The position numbers were made by a program, and so were the translations under genes. The notes beneath the pieces were generated by a model, which ran no database searches, had not been told where the DNA came from, and was given only the letters and a program-made list of their open reading frames with translations. From Lentimicrobiaceae bacterium (lineage in GTDB: Bacteria > Bacteroidota > Bacteroidia > Bacteroidales > SKPS01), in the NCBI GenBank assembly GCA_007119395.1, contig SKPS01000227.1, positions 1 to 9,857 on the forward strand: a stretch of DNA of 9,857 bases. Direction: 5' to 3'. Shown here piece after piece: positions 1 through 5,620 of the stretch. Numbering within the stretch: position 1 is the first letter of the stretch; each line of letters starts with the position of its first letter.

Positions 1-951
1 TCCGGTAAAGATAGACTCGACGAATCGTCTTCTGTTGAACAGTTGCAGGTCATCAATTTTTTCACCGATCCCGATGTATTTTACAGGGATATTGAATTGG
101 TCTGAGATACCAATGACGACACCTCCTTTGGCGGTGCCATCGAGTTTGGTGAGCGCCAGTGCATTGACTTCGGTAGCGGAGGTAAACTGACGGGCTTGTT
201 CAATGGCATTCTGGCCTGTGGATGCGTCAAGCACAAGTAGTATTTCATGCGGGGCATCAGGGATCACCTTTTGCATCACCTTGCGTATTTTCGACAATTC
301 ATTCATCAGGTTCACCTTGTTATGCAGTCGCCCTGCTGTATCGATGATTACCACATCAGCTTGCTGGGAAATAGCAGATTGCAGGGTATCGAAAGCGACG
401 GAGGCGGGGTCGGAGCCCATGCTTTGCCTGATGAGTGGAACGCCGGCACGTTCTGACCAGACGGTAAGTTGATCCACCGCAGCGGCGCGAAAGGTGTCGG
501 CAGCACCCAACAGCACTTTGTGTCCACGGTTCTTGAACTGGTGTGCCAGTTTGCCAATCGTAGTTGTTTTTCCTACACCGTTCACACCTACCACCATGAT
601 CACATAGGGCTTAATCCCCACAGGTGGCGCAAAGTCACCCGCATCTTCAGATTCATGAACCAGCAACAGATTGATAATCTCCTCACGGAGAATGGTGTTG
701 AGCTCCGATGTGCCTACGTATTTGTCACGCGCGATGCGCTCTTCAATTTTTTTTATGATCCTTAATGTCGTTTCAACTCCCACATCAGACGAAATAAGAA
801 TCTCCTCCAACTCATCCAATACGGTTTCATCCACCTTTGACTTGCCAACCAATGCGCGGGATAGTCTTCCAAAGAACGACTCCTTCGTTTTCGTCAAACC
901 GCGTTCAAGACTTTGCTGCTCTTTGCGTGTAAAGATACCGAAGATACCCAT
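1..951 (-). CDS. ftsY: Signal recognition particle receptor FtsY (3' end cut by window)
   Basis: SRP receptor GTPase that docks ribosome-SRP complexes at the inner membrane for co-translational membrane protein insertion. Translating the minus strand from the ATG at 951 gives 317 uninterrupted residues up to the window edge. The N domain is about residues 25-105. The G domain shows G1 GVNGVGKTTT (122-131), the insertion-box DTFRAAA (152-158), G3 DTAGR (204-208), G4 TKLD (268-271) and GIGEKIDDL (294-302). The last visible residues, LFNRRRFVESIFTG, match the usual FtsY C-terminus, so only a few codons and the stop are missing. There is no long acidic A domain, only a short basic N-terminus, which is common in this phylum. 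It lies 121 bases downstream of the DUF4295 gene, with a terminator between. I see no convincing TAnnTTTG box of its own in that gap. Confidence 0.96.
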   Translation of the reverse strand, partial: MGIFGIFTRKEQQSLERGLTKTKESFFGRLSRALVGKSKVDETVLDELEEILISSDVGVETTLRIIKKIEERIARDKYVGTSELNTILREEIINLLLVHESEDAGDFAPPVGIKPYVIMVVGVNGVGKTTTIGKLAHQFKNRGHKVLLGAADTFRAAAVDQLTVWSERAGVPLIRQSMGSDPASVAFDTLQSAISQQADVVIIDTAGRLHNKVNLMNELSKIRKVMQKVIPDAPHEILLVLDASTGQNAIEQARQFTSATEVNALALTKLDGTAKGGVVIGISDQFNIPVKYIGIGEKIDDLQLFNRRRFVESIFTG

Positions 952-1010
952 AATATTCTTGTGTGTTGATAAATAAGGTGATTGCGAACTTTACATGACC
1001 AGTATGTATG

Positions 1011-1051
1011 AAAAAAAAGATAACTCCCCCATCAACTGGAGAAGTTATCTT
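1011..1051 (-). terminator. Intrinsic terminator after the rpmG-DUF4295 unit
   Basis: On the minus strand a perfect 9-bp stem (arms 1043-1051 and 1017-1025, arm AAGATAACT on the plus strand) encloses a 17-base loop and is followed by a run of eight T (1018-1011). It lies 22 bases past the DUF4295 stop and ahead of ftsY, so it probably limits read-through from the ribosomal protein promoter into ftsY. The loop is rather long and the stem A/T-rich, so termination may be partial. Confidence 0.7.
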
Positions 1052-1072
1052 CCATATCCATACGATTGGCCG

Positions 1073-1222
1073 TTATTTTTTAAGAAACTCATTCACCGCA
1101 TCAGCGGGAACAATATTCTCTTTAAAGGTATAGCTGCTGGCTCCTGGAGCCTTCACCATCCTGATCACTTTTGCCATACTTTTACCCTTGGTCTGAAGGG
1201 TAGCTACTACTTTCTTTGCCAT
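1073..1222 (-). CDS. DUF4295 family small protein
   Basis: A 49-residue basic protein (starts MAKKVVATLQTKGKSMAKVI, ends ADAVNEFLKK) read on the minus strand from the ATG at 1222 to the TAA at 1075-1073. I recognise it as the DUF4295 family, a small protein found next to rpmG and ftsY in Bacteroidota. The match is from recall of family and context, not a search. The start lies 7 bases after the rpmG stop, so the two genes are almost certainly co-transcribed and probably translationally coupled. Eight lysines and few acidic residues suit an RNA- or ribosome-associated role, but no function is established that I know of; the ribosome link is inferred from position only. Confidence 0.9.
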   Translation of the reverse strand: MAKKVVATLQTKGKSMAKVIRMVKAPGASSYTFKENIVPADAVNEFLKK

Positions 1223-1229
1223 GGTTCAA

Positions 1230-1418
1230 CTATTTTATTTCCCTGTGAACGGTCATCTTTTTCAAAATGGGGTTGAATTTTTTCAATTCAAGCCGTTCGG
1301 GAGTGTTTTTTTTGTTTTTCATACTCACATACCTGGAAGTACCCGGCATGCCGCTCTCCTTGTGCTCTGTGCACTCCAGAATAATCTGGTGCCTGACGTC
1401 TTTCTGTTTCTTTGCCAT
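1230..1418 (-). CDS. rpmG: 50S ribosomal protein bL33
   Basis: A 62-residue ribosomal protein of the large subunit. The sequence carries the bL33 core: ILECTEHKESGMPGTSRY (residues 13-30), then KNKKNTPERLELKKFNP and the C-terminal TVHREIK. It has a single cysteine (C16) and no paired CxxC motifs, so it is the zinc-independent (C-) form. The start at 1418 is supported by a GAGAGG ribosome-binding-like sequence 6 bases upstream (1425-1430) and by a good promoter at 1445-1475. It is the first gene of a short unit with DUF4295. In many Bacteroidota rpmB (bL28) lies directly upstream; here it does not. Confidence 0.97.
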   Translation of the reverse strand: MAKKQKDVRHQIILECTEHKESGMPGTSRYVSMKNKKNTPERLELKKFNPILKKMTVHREIK

Positions 1419-1444
1419 AATATACCTCTCTGCTTTTGGGTGTG

Positions 1445-1475
1445 CAAAAATAGTGTTTTTTTAACATCCGGCAAA
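1445..1475 (-). promoter_or_regulatory. Bacteroidota-type promoter of rpmG-DUF4295
   Basis: On the minus strand a TTTG (1475-1472) is followed after exactly 19 bases by TATTTTTG (1452-1445). This matches the primary sigma consensus of Bacteroidota (TTTG, 19-21 bases, TAnnTTTG). Transcription would start near 1437-1440, giving a leader of about 20 bases that includes the GAGAGG at 1425-1430. Confidence 0.75.
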
Positions 1476-1484
1476 ATTTATCAG

Positions 1485-1515
1485 AAAAAACACATCGCTC
1501 TATAAAAAGAGATGT
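1485..1515 (-). terminator. Probable intrinsic terminator of the 151-residue gene
   Basis: On the minus strand, 11 bases past the stop at 1527, an imperfect hairpin forms: ACATC pairs with GATGT (1511-1515 with 1492-1496), then TCT with AGA across a 2-base bulge, with a 6-base loop. Six T follow (1490-1485). It sits just before the rpmG promoter, so it would separate the two transcription units. The stem is imperfect, hence moderate confidence. Confidence 0.5.
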
Positions 1516-1526
1516 TGAGAAGGCAC

Positions 1527-1982
1527 TTACAGCCTGGTGAGCGTTGCATCTGCAACACGTTTGAGTCTCTCGAAAGATTCGTGGTAGGGACTGTTCTTAG
1601 CTGCCAACCCCCTGTGCTCCTTTACGATCCACTGCCGCATGGCACCGAGTACACCCTTGCAGGCCGTCGGATCGTTGCAGAGCTGAATCATCAGATCCAT
1701 CACCTCGTTATACACCTGTTGCAAATCCTTCACGAACCTCTTGTCGTTGCACCTGTAATCGGGGATCGCTTCAGCAATGCAACGTGCAGTTGAAAACGCC
1801 TTGCTGTAGTTACACTCCGCCAAATGCCATACACCGTAACTACTAAGCCGCTTCAATTGTGTGATGGCTGAAGCAGCGTCAAGATATGATTGGGATGGAT
1901 CATCTTGTGGTGTTGTCACTTTCTCTTTATTCCTGAAATTAACGGCTTTGTCTTGTGCTTTGTTTTGATTATGATGCATCAT
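1527..1982 (-). CDS. Hypothetical protein, 151 residues, mostly helical
   Basis: I do not recognise this protein. The first 30 residues are polar and probably disordered (begins MMHHNQNKAQ). From about residue 33 it looks like a soluble alpha-helical domain, with amphipathic segments around 33-50, 56-73, 81-102, 107-122 and 133-149. It has five cysteines (C57, C68, C78, C102, C108), the last two in LCNDPTACKG, but no spacing typical of a zinc site. There is no signal peptide or membrane segment. The amino-acid composition looks like real protein rather than a chance frame, and a probable terminator follows it. The two consecutive ATG codons at 1982 and 1979 are both possible starts, and neither has a clear ribosome-binding site. 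It occupies the place upstream of rpmG where rpmB often lies in related genomes, but it is not bL28. Confidence 0.7.
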   Translation of the reverse strand: MMHHNQNKAQDKAVNFRNKEKVTTPQDDPSQSYLDAASAITQLKRLSSYGVWHLAECNYSKAFSTARCIAEAIPDYRCNDKRFVKDLQQVYNEVMDLMIQLCNDPTACKGVLGAMRQWIVKEHRGLAAKNSPYHESFERLKRVADATLTRL

Positions 1983-2395
1983 CGTTGTGGTTTGTTTTTC
2001 GTTCTTTTGGCTTGTCTGCGTGTGGACGCTCTGGCCAAGAGCACCCTACTTCTTTCTCAAAATGGAGTGCAAACATACGGCTGCACCCCGTCAAAGGGTG
2101 ACGTAGGTAAAGGGAGATGTGTGATTTTTTTTTTGGGAGAGATTGATGTTAGAATTTTCAAGGCAGGGTGGAGAATTTGCGATAGAGCTGCCATGTCTTC
2201 TGTTTGCATGCTTCATGTTCTCTGTATGTATTTGGTTGGTGTGTCGTGTTTCATTTTGATGAGTTGAATGTTGTGCAGACCGGAGAACAAAACATGCGAC
2301 TTGCTTGTTTGGTGTTAGGTGGCCTGCGAAGAAGTGTTGGTCATCAGTACTGCGAATGAAAAAGGTCAATTATTCACAAAAAAAAGCGATGTAAT
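1983..2395. other. 413-base intergenic region without a convincing gene
   Basis: This lies between the divergent 151-residue gene and tpx. No open frame on either strand reads like a protein: the longest ones are rich in His/Thr/Asn or Cys/Val and match no family I know. The plus strand is strongly G/T-rich and C-poor around 2101-2160 and 2221-2280, and it carries a run of ten T at 2125-2134. It should contain the promoters of both flanking genes. I find only one candidate box, on the minus strand at 2070-2077, and none I trust for tpx. Confidence 0.6.
2070..2095 (-). promoter_or_regulatory. Possible promoter of the 151-residue gene
   Basis: The minus strand has TATGTTTG (2077-2070), an exact TAnnTTTG -7 element, with a TTTG upstream (2095-2092). 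The spacing between them is only 14 bases against the usual 19-21, so only the -7 box is good. Transcription would start near 2063, giving a leader of about 80 bases. Confidence 0.35.
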
Positions 2396-2902
2396 ATGGC
2401 AACAATTCAATTAAAAGGAAATCCGATTCACACCAAGGGGGAGTTACCGTTTGTAGGCAGCATGGCACCCTCTTTTGAGTTGGTAAAAACAGATTTAAGT
2501 GCACTCACTTTAAGCGATTTAAAGGGGAAGCGTATTTTGCTGAACATTTTTCCGAGTTTAGACACGGAAGTGTGTGCTGCTTCGGTTCGGCGGTTTAATG
2601 AGGCTGCTTCGGGCATAGAGAATGCTGTGGTGGTATGTGTATCACGGGATCTTCCGTTTGCGCATGGGCGGTTTTGTTCAACAGAGGGGATCAAGGATGT
2701 GGTCAATGCATCAGATTTCCGTGATGGCAGTTTTGGTGACGCCTATGGTTTAACCATTCTGGATGGGCCTTTGGCAGGGTTGCACAGCCGAGCGGTGGTG
2801 GTGTTAAACGAAGCCGGCGAGGTGGTTTACCGTGAGCAGGTGCCTGACATTGTTCAGGAGCCCGATTACGAAGCGGCCCTTACGGCTCTGAAGAAGAAGT
2901 AG
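2396..2902 (+). CDS. tpx: Thiol peroxidase (Tpx-type atypical 2-Cys peroxiredoxin)
   Basis: Reduces hydrogen peroxide and alkyl hydroperoxides using thioredoxin. Its 168 residues are the normal Tpx length. The peroxidatic site is PSLDTEVC (53-60) with T57 and C60. The resolving cysteine is C94 in GRFCSTEGI, and the conserved active-site arginine is R132 in HSRAVVVL. These positions are one off E. coli Tpx (C61, C95, R133). An additional cysteine, C81, lies in the core strand VVVCVSRDLPFA. There is no signal peptide. The start at 2396 gives the standard N-terminus with GNPIHTKGELPFVGSMAPSF; no Shine-Dalgarno is visible, which is usual in Bacteroidota. It is a single-gene unit, convergent with rho and ended by the hairpin at 2927-2962. 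Confidence 0.97.
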   Translation: MATIQLKGNPIHTKGELPFVGSMAPSFELVKTDLSALTLSDLKGKRILLNIFPSLDTEVCAASVRRFNEAASGIENAVVVCVSRDLPFAHGRFCSTEGIKDVVNASDFRDGSFGDAYGLTILDGPLAGLHSRAVVVLNEAGEVVYREQVPDIVQEPDYEAALTALKKK

Positions 2903-2926
2903 CCGGGACGTATAGTAATAAAAGAT

Positions 2927-2962
2927 TCGGGCGGGGAGTGGTTTGGTCCACTCCCCGCCCGA
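2927..2962. terminator. Bidirectional hairpin terminator between tpx and rho
   Basis: A perfect 15-bp inverted repeat (arms 2927-2941 and 2948-2962, arm TCGGGCGGGGAGTGG) with a 6-base loop sits between the convergent tpx and rho genes. On the plus strand it is followed by TGGTTTTA. On the minus strand it is followed by ATCTTTTATTACT, a somewhat better T-rich tail. It probably ends both transcripts. Confidence 0.8.
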
Positions 2963-3019
2963 TGGTTTTAATGGCCTCCATTCTAAATGGTACGACCGTT
3001 ATGCACTTGTGAGGGTTGA

Positions 3020-4888
3020 TCACCCATTCATTGACACGAGGAACTCCTCGTTGGTATCGGTAAACTTCATTTTGTCTTTCAGGAATACCATTGCTTCGGT
3101 TGGGTTCATATCGGCAAGGTGGTTTCGCAGCACCCAGATTCTTTGCAGCATAGAGTTTTCGAGCAGCAGGTCATCGCGGCGTGTGCTGGAAGCCACGAGA
3201 TCGATGGCGGGATAGATTCTTTTGTTCGAGAGTTTTCTATCGAGTTGCAGCTCCATGTTTCCGGTTCCTTTAAACTCTTCGAAGATCACTTCGTCCATTT
3301 TCGATCCGGTATCGATCAGGGCGGTTGCGATCACTGTGAGTGAGCCTCCGTTTTCGATCGATCTGGCTGCCCCGAAGAATCTTTTGGGTTTATGCAGTGC
3401 ATTGGCTTCCACACCACCCGACAACACTTTGCCCGAGGCGGGAGAAACGGTGTTGTACGCCCTGGCGAGTCGTGTGATGGAGTCGAGCAGGATCACTACA
3501 TCGTGACCACACTCCACCATCCTTTTTGCTTTTTCGAGCACGATATTGGCGATGCGTACATGTCTGTCGGCAGGTTCGTCGAAAGTAGAGGATACCACTT
3601 CAGCGTTTACGCTGCGTGCCATATCTGTAACCTCCTCAGGTCTCTCGTCAATCAACAGGATGATTAGATACACTTCTGGGTGATTTGCGGCAATGGCATT
3701 GGCGACCTCTTTAAGCAGCACTGTTTTACCGGTTTTTGGCTGTGCCACGATCAAGCCACGTTGCCCTTTCCCGATGGGGGTGAACAAATCAATAATACGG
3801 GTTGACATTGTTCCTCCCTGGTGGCCTGTGATTTTAAACTTTTTCTCCGGGAAAAGGGGTGTCAGAAAGTCAAAGGGTACACGGTCACGCACCTCTTCGG
3901 CAGTTCTGCCGTTGATTCTGAACACCTTGATCAGTGGAAAGTATTTTTCCCCCTCTTTGGGTGGCCTGATGGTTCCCTGAACGGTGTCACCAGTTTTCAG
4001 CCCAAAGAGTTTGATTTGTGATTGCGATACATATACGTCATCCGGAGAGTTAAGGTAGTTATAGTCTGACGACCTGAGAAAGCCATAACCATCGGGCATA
4101 ATCTCGAGCACTCCCTGGGTTTCGGCGAAGTCTTCAAACTCTCCGATCAGCTCATTGTGCCTGGGCTGACGTGGTTGTTGCTGTTGTTGTTGCTGTTGTT
4201 GCTGTTGCTGTTGCTGTTGCCTTCCCGCTCCGTGATGGTGGTCACGTTGTTTGCCGTGGTGGTCTGACGGTTTTTGTGCATCTGATGCAGACGGATCACC
4301 TTTGGCTACTTCATCCTTTCCTGCATCTTGACGACCTGTGGTATCCGGTTTGGTGGCATGATCCTGCTGTGTTGGTGCTTCAGCTTCAACAGGCTGGGTG
4401 CCTTTTGCGTCCACTGCTTTTTTCGGCTCTTTGGCAGGCTCTTTTTCCTCTTTTTTCTGTTTTGGAGGTCTGCCTCGTCCCCTTTTGGGTTTCTCTACAG
4501 GCTTCTCTTCTGCAGTTTTATCATCGCCTTTCTGCTGTGCATCCTCAGGCTTTTCTGCTGCCTCTTTTGCCGAGCTATCCTGCCCTTTGTCAGTTCGTTT
4601 TATTACCGACAACGGTTTTCGGGGCTCTTGCTCTTCGGTGGCCGCAGGCTCCTTTGTTTTCTTGGTTGTTCGCTTTTTGGTTTGACGAGCCGGTTTGCTG
4701 TCTTCGTCTGGCTCACCGTCACCCTGGATTTTCTTGATGGCCTCAGCCGGTAAAAGGGCTTGTTCATCCAGAATTTTGAAAATCAACTCTTGCTTCTTAA
4801 GGCTTTCAACTCGTTTGATTTTCAAAGACTTGGCTATCTCACGCAATTCAGGCACAAGCTTGCCGTTCAATTCAATGATGTCGTACAT
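3020..4888 (-). CDS. rho: Transcription termination factor Rho with a long low-complexity insertion
   Basis: Hexameric RNA-dependent ATPase/translocase that ends transcription. It has 622 residues against 419 in E. coli. Order: Rho N-terminal helical domain (1-47, MYDIIELNGKLVPELREIAK); a charged, disordered insertion (about 55-245); the cold-shock-like RNA-binding domain (about 255-325, with DGYGFLRS and PDDVYVS); then the ATPase core. Core motifs are Walker A QPKTGKT (383-389), Walker B DVVILLDS (463-470), the RNA-contacting loop region SPASGKVLSGGVEANAL (482-498), and R557 and R570, which align with E. coli R353 and the arginine finger R366. All catalytic parts look intact. The insertion is rich in Lys, Glu, Pro and Ala, and contains RGRGRPPK (136-143), a His-rich patch (209-219) and 15 glutamines (224-238). 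Long insertions at this point are known in Bacteroidota Rho. The start is the first ATG and matches the family N-terminus. It is a single gene, convergent with tpx and divergent from DUF4293. Confidence 0.98.
   Translation of the reverse strand: MYDIIELNGKLVPELREIAKSLKIKRVESLKKQELIFKILDEQALLPAEAIKKIQGDGEPDEDSKPARQTKKRTTKKTKEPAATEEQEPRKPLSVIKRTDKGQDSSAKEAAEKPEDAQQKGDDKTAEEKPVEKPKRGRGRPPKQKKEEKEPAKEPKKAVDAKGTQPVEAEAPTQQDHATKPDTTGRQDAGKDEVAKGDPSASDAQKPSDHHGKQRDHHHGAGRQQQQQQQQQQQQQQQPRQPRHNELIGEFEDFAETQGVLEIMPDGYGFLRSSDYNYLNSPDDVYVSQSQIKLFGLKTGDTVQGTIRPPKEGEKYFPLIKVFRINGRTAEEVRDRVPFDFLTPLFPEKKFKITGHQGGTMSTRIIDLFTPIGKGQRGLIVAQPKTGKTVLLKEVANAIAANHPEVYLIILLIDERPEEVTDMARSVNAEVVSSTFDEPADRHVRIANIVLEKAKRMVECGHDVVILLDSITRLARAYNTVSPASGKVLSGGVEANALHKPKRFFGAARSIENGGSLTVIATALIDTGSKMDEVIFEEFKGTGNMELQLDRKLSNKRIYPAIDLVASSTRRDDLLLENSMLQRIWVLRNHLADMNPTEAMVFLKDKMKFTDTNEEFLVSMNG
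4175..4219 (-). repeat. CAA/CAG trinucleotide tract encoding 15 glutamines in Rho
   Basis: Fifteen consecutive in-frame CAA or CAG codons on the minus strand (Rho residues 224-238). Both codons are mixed irregularly (ten CAA, five CAG), so the tract is not a pure microsatellite. It lies directly before the RNA-binding domain, after GAGR and before PRQPRHNELIGE. Confidence 0.95.
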
Positions 4889-5017
4889 AATAATATGGTG
4901 CTATGTATTTGGTATATTCAGTAATAGATGTATAACAAGAGACTTGTTTGATAACAGAACCCCGGATAAGGTAAGATGGAAGTTAGTAACTCTTTGAATG
5001 TGTCTTGATCGACGGTG

Positions 5018-5025
5018 CAAAGATA
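5018..5025 (-). promoter_or_regulatory. Probable -7 promoter element of rho
   Basis: The minus strand reads TATCTTTG (5025-5018), an exact TAnnTTTG box. The nearest upstream TTTG (5044-5041) is only 15 bases away, so the -33 element is imperfect. Transcription would begin near 5011, giving rho a leader of about 120 bases. No other box closer to the start codon is as good. Confidence 0.5.
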
Positions 5026-5066
5026 CGAACATTTTTAAAACAAATCACATAGTGGTTAAAAAAATC

Positions 5067-5100
5067 TTTGCCAATGCAGAGCATTTTGGCTGTATCTTTG
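5067..5100 (+). promoter_or_regulatory. Promoter of the DUF4293 gene
   Basis: TATCTTTG at 5093-5100 is an exact TAnnTTTG -7 element. A TTTG at 5067-5070 lies 22 bases upstream, one base more than the usual spacing. Transcription would begin near 5107, with a leader of about 25 bases before the ATG at 5132. Confidence 0.6.
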
Positions 5101-5131
5101 CCCATTCAGAAAACACCCAAATTGTTTAGTT

Positions 5132-5596
5132 ATGATACAAAGGATTCAAACGCTTTACTTATTGTTAATGGTATTGGTTGCTGTGCTTTTGTTCTTTATT
5201 CCGCTGGCACACTATGAGTTGGCCGAGGGTGGTGTCAAGTGGAGTCTGGGCGGTTTTGATCAACCCGGGGTATTTATGCCGGAATCGGTTGGGTTCATGT
5301 TGTTGCCTGGCATCTTTGCCGGCCTGTCAGCGGTTATTTCATTAATTGTTGTAATGCTTTTTCGTCAGCGGATGTTACAGATTCGTTTATCGAGGATCAA
5401 TATGATTGTCATTATTTTGTTAATAGCATCGTTGTTTTACGTAACGGATCAGATTCGTGGTTCGGACGAGGTGGTTCGTTTTGCTTATCTGCACGGGGCA
5501 TACCTTTCATTGTTGTTGCCGTTATTGAATTATTTAACCATTGGTGCCATTCGCAATGATGAGCGGAAGGTGCGTGCTGCCGACCGTTTGCGTTAG
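5132..5596 (+). CDS. DUF4293 family membrane protein
   Basis: A 154-residue integral membrane protein that I recognise as DUF4293, a Bacteroidota family typically beginning MIQRIQTLYLLL. Four hydrophobic segments are visible at about residues 7-26, 51-76, 88-105 and 117-138. A periplasmic loop of about 25 residues (WSLGGFDQPG) separates the first two. Basic residues (RQRMLQIRLSR, 78-88) between segments 2 and 3, and the basic C-terminal tail, place the loops and tail in the cytoplasm by the positive-inside rule. No catalytic motif is visible and the function is unknown. It is divergent from rho, an arrangement I recall from other Bacteroidota. A promoter lies just upstream. Its stop is only 24 bases from the convergent batE stop. 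Confidence 0.9.
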   Translation: MIQRIQTLYLLLMVLVAVLLFFIPLAHYELAEGGVKWSLGGFDQPGVFMPESVGFMLLPGIFAGLSAVISLIVVMLFRQRMLQIRLSRINMIVIILLIASLFYVTDQIRGSDEVVRFAYLHGAYLSLLLPLLNYLTIGAIRNDERKVRAADRLR

Positions 5597-5620
5597 GATC
5601 GAGTGCGCTGCCTGCGCCTT

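Noticed and set aside
1890..2267. 125-residue plus-strand frame overlapping the 151-residue gene and the gap before tpx
   Set aside because: Cys/Val/Met-rich sequence without domain character; half of it is antisense to a better candidate gene and the rest is G/T-rich non-coding DNA.
2091..2369. 92-residue minus-strand frame in the gap before tpx
   Set aside because: His/Thr/Asn-rich composition follows from the A/C-rich strand; it is not bL28 or any family I know.
4171..4737. Long plus-strand frames opposite the Rho insertion, giving Val/Phe/Leu-rich hydrophobic proteins
   Set aside because: They are antisense readings of Lys/Glu/Gln codons; the rho frame is certain and these match no family.
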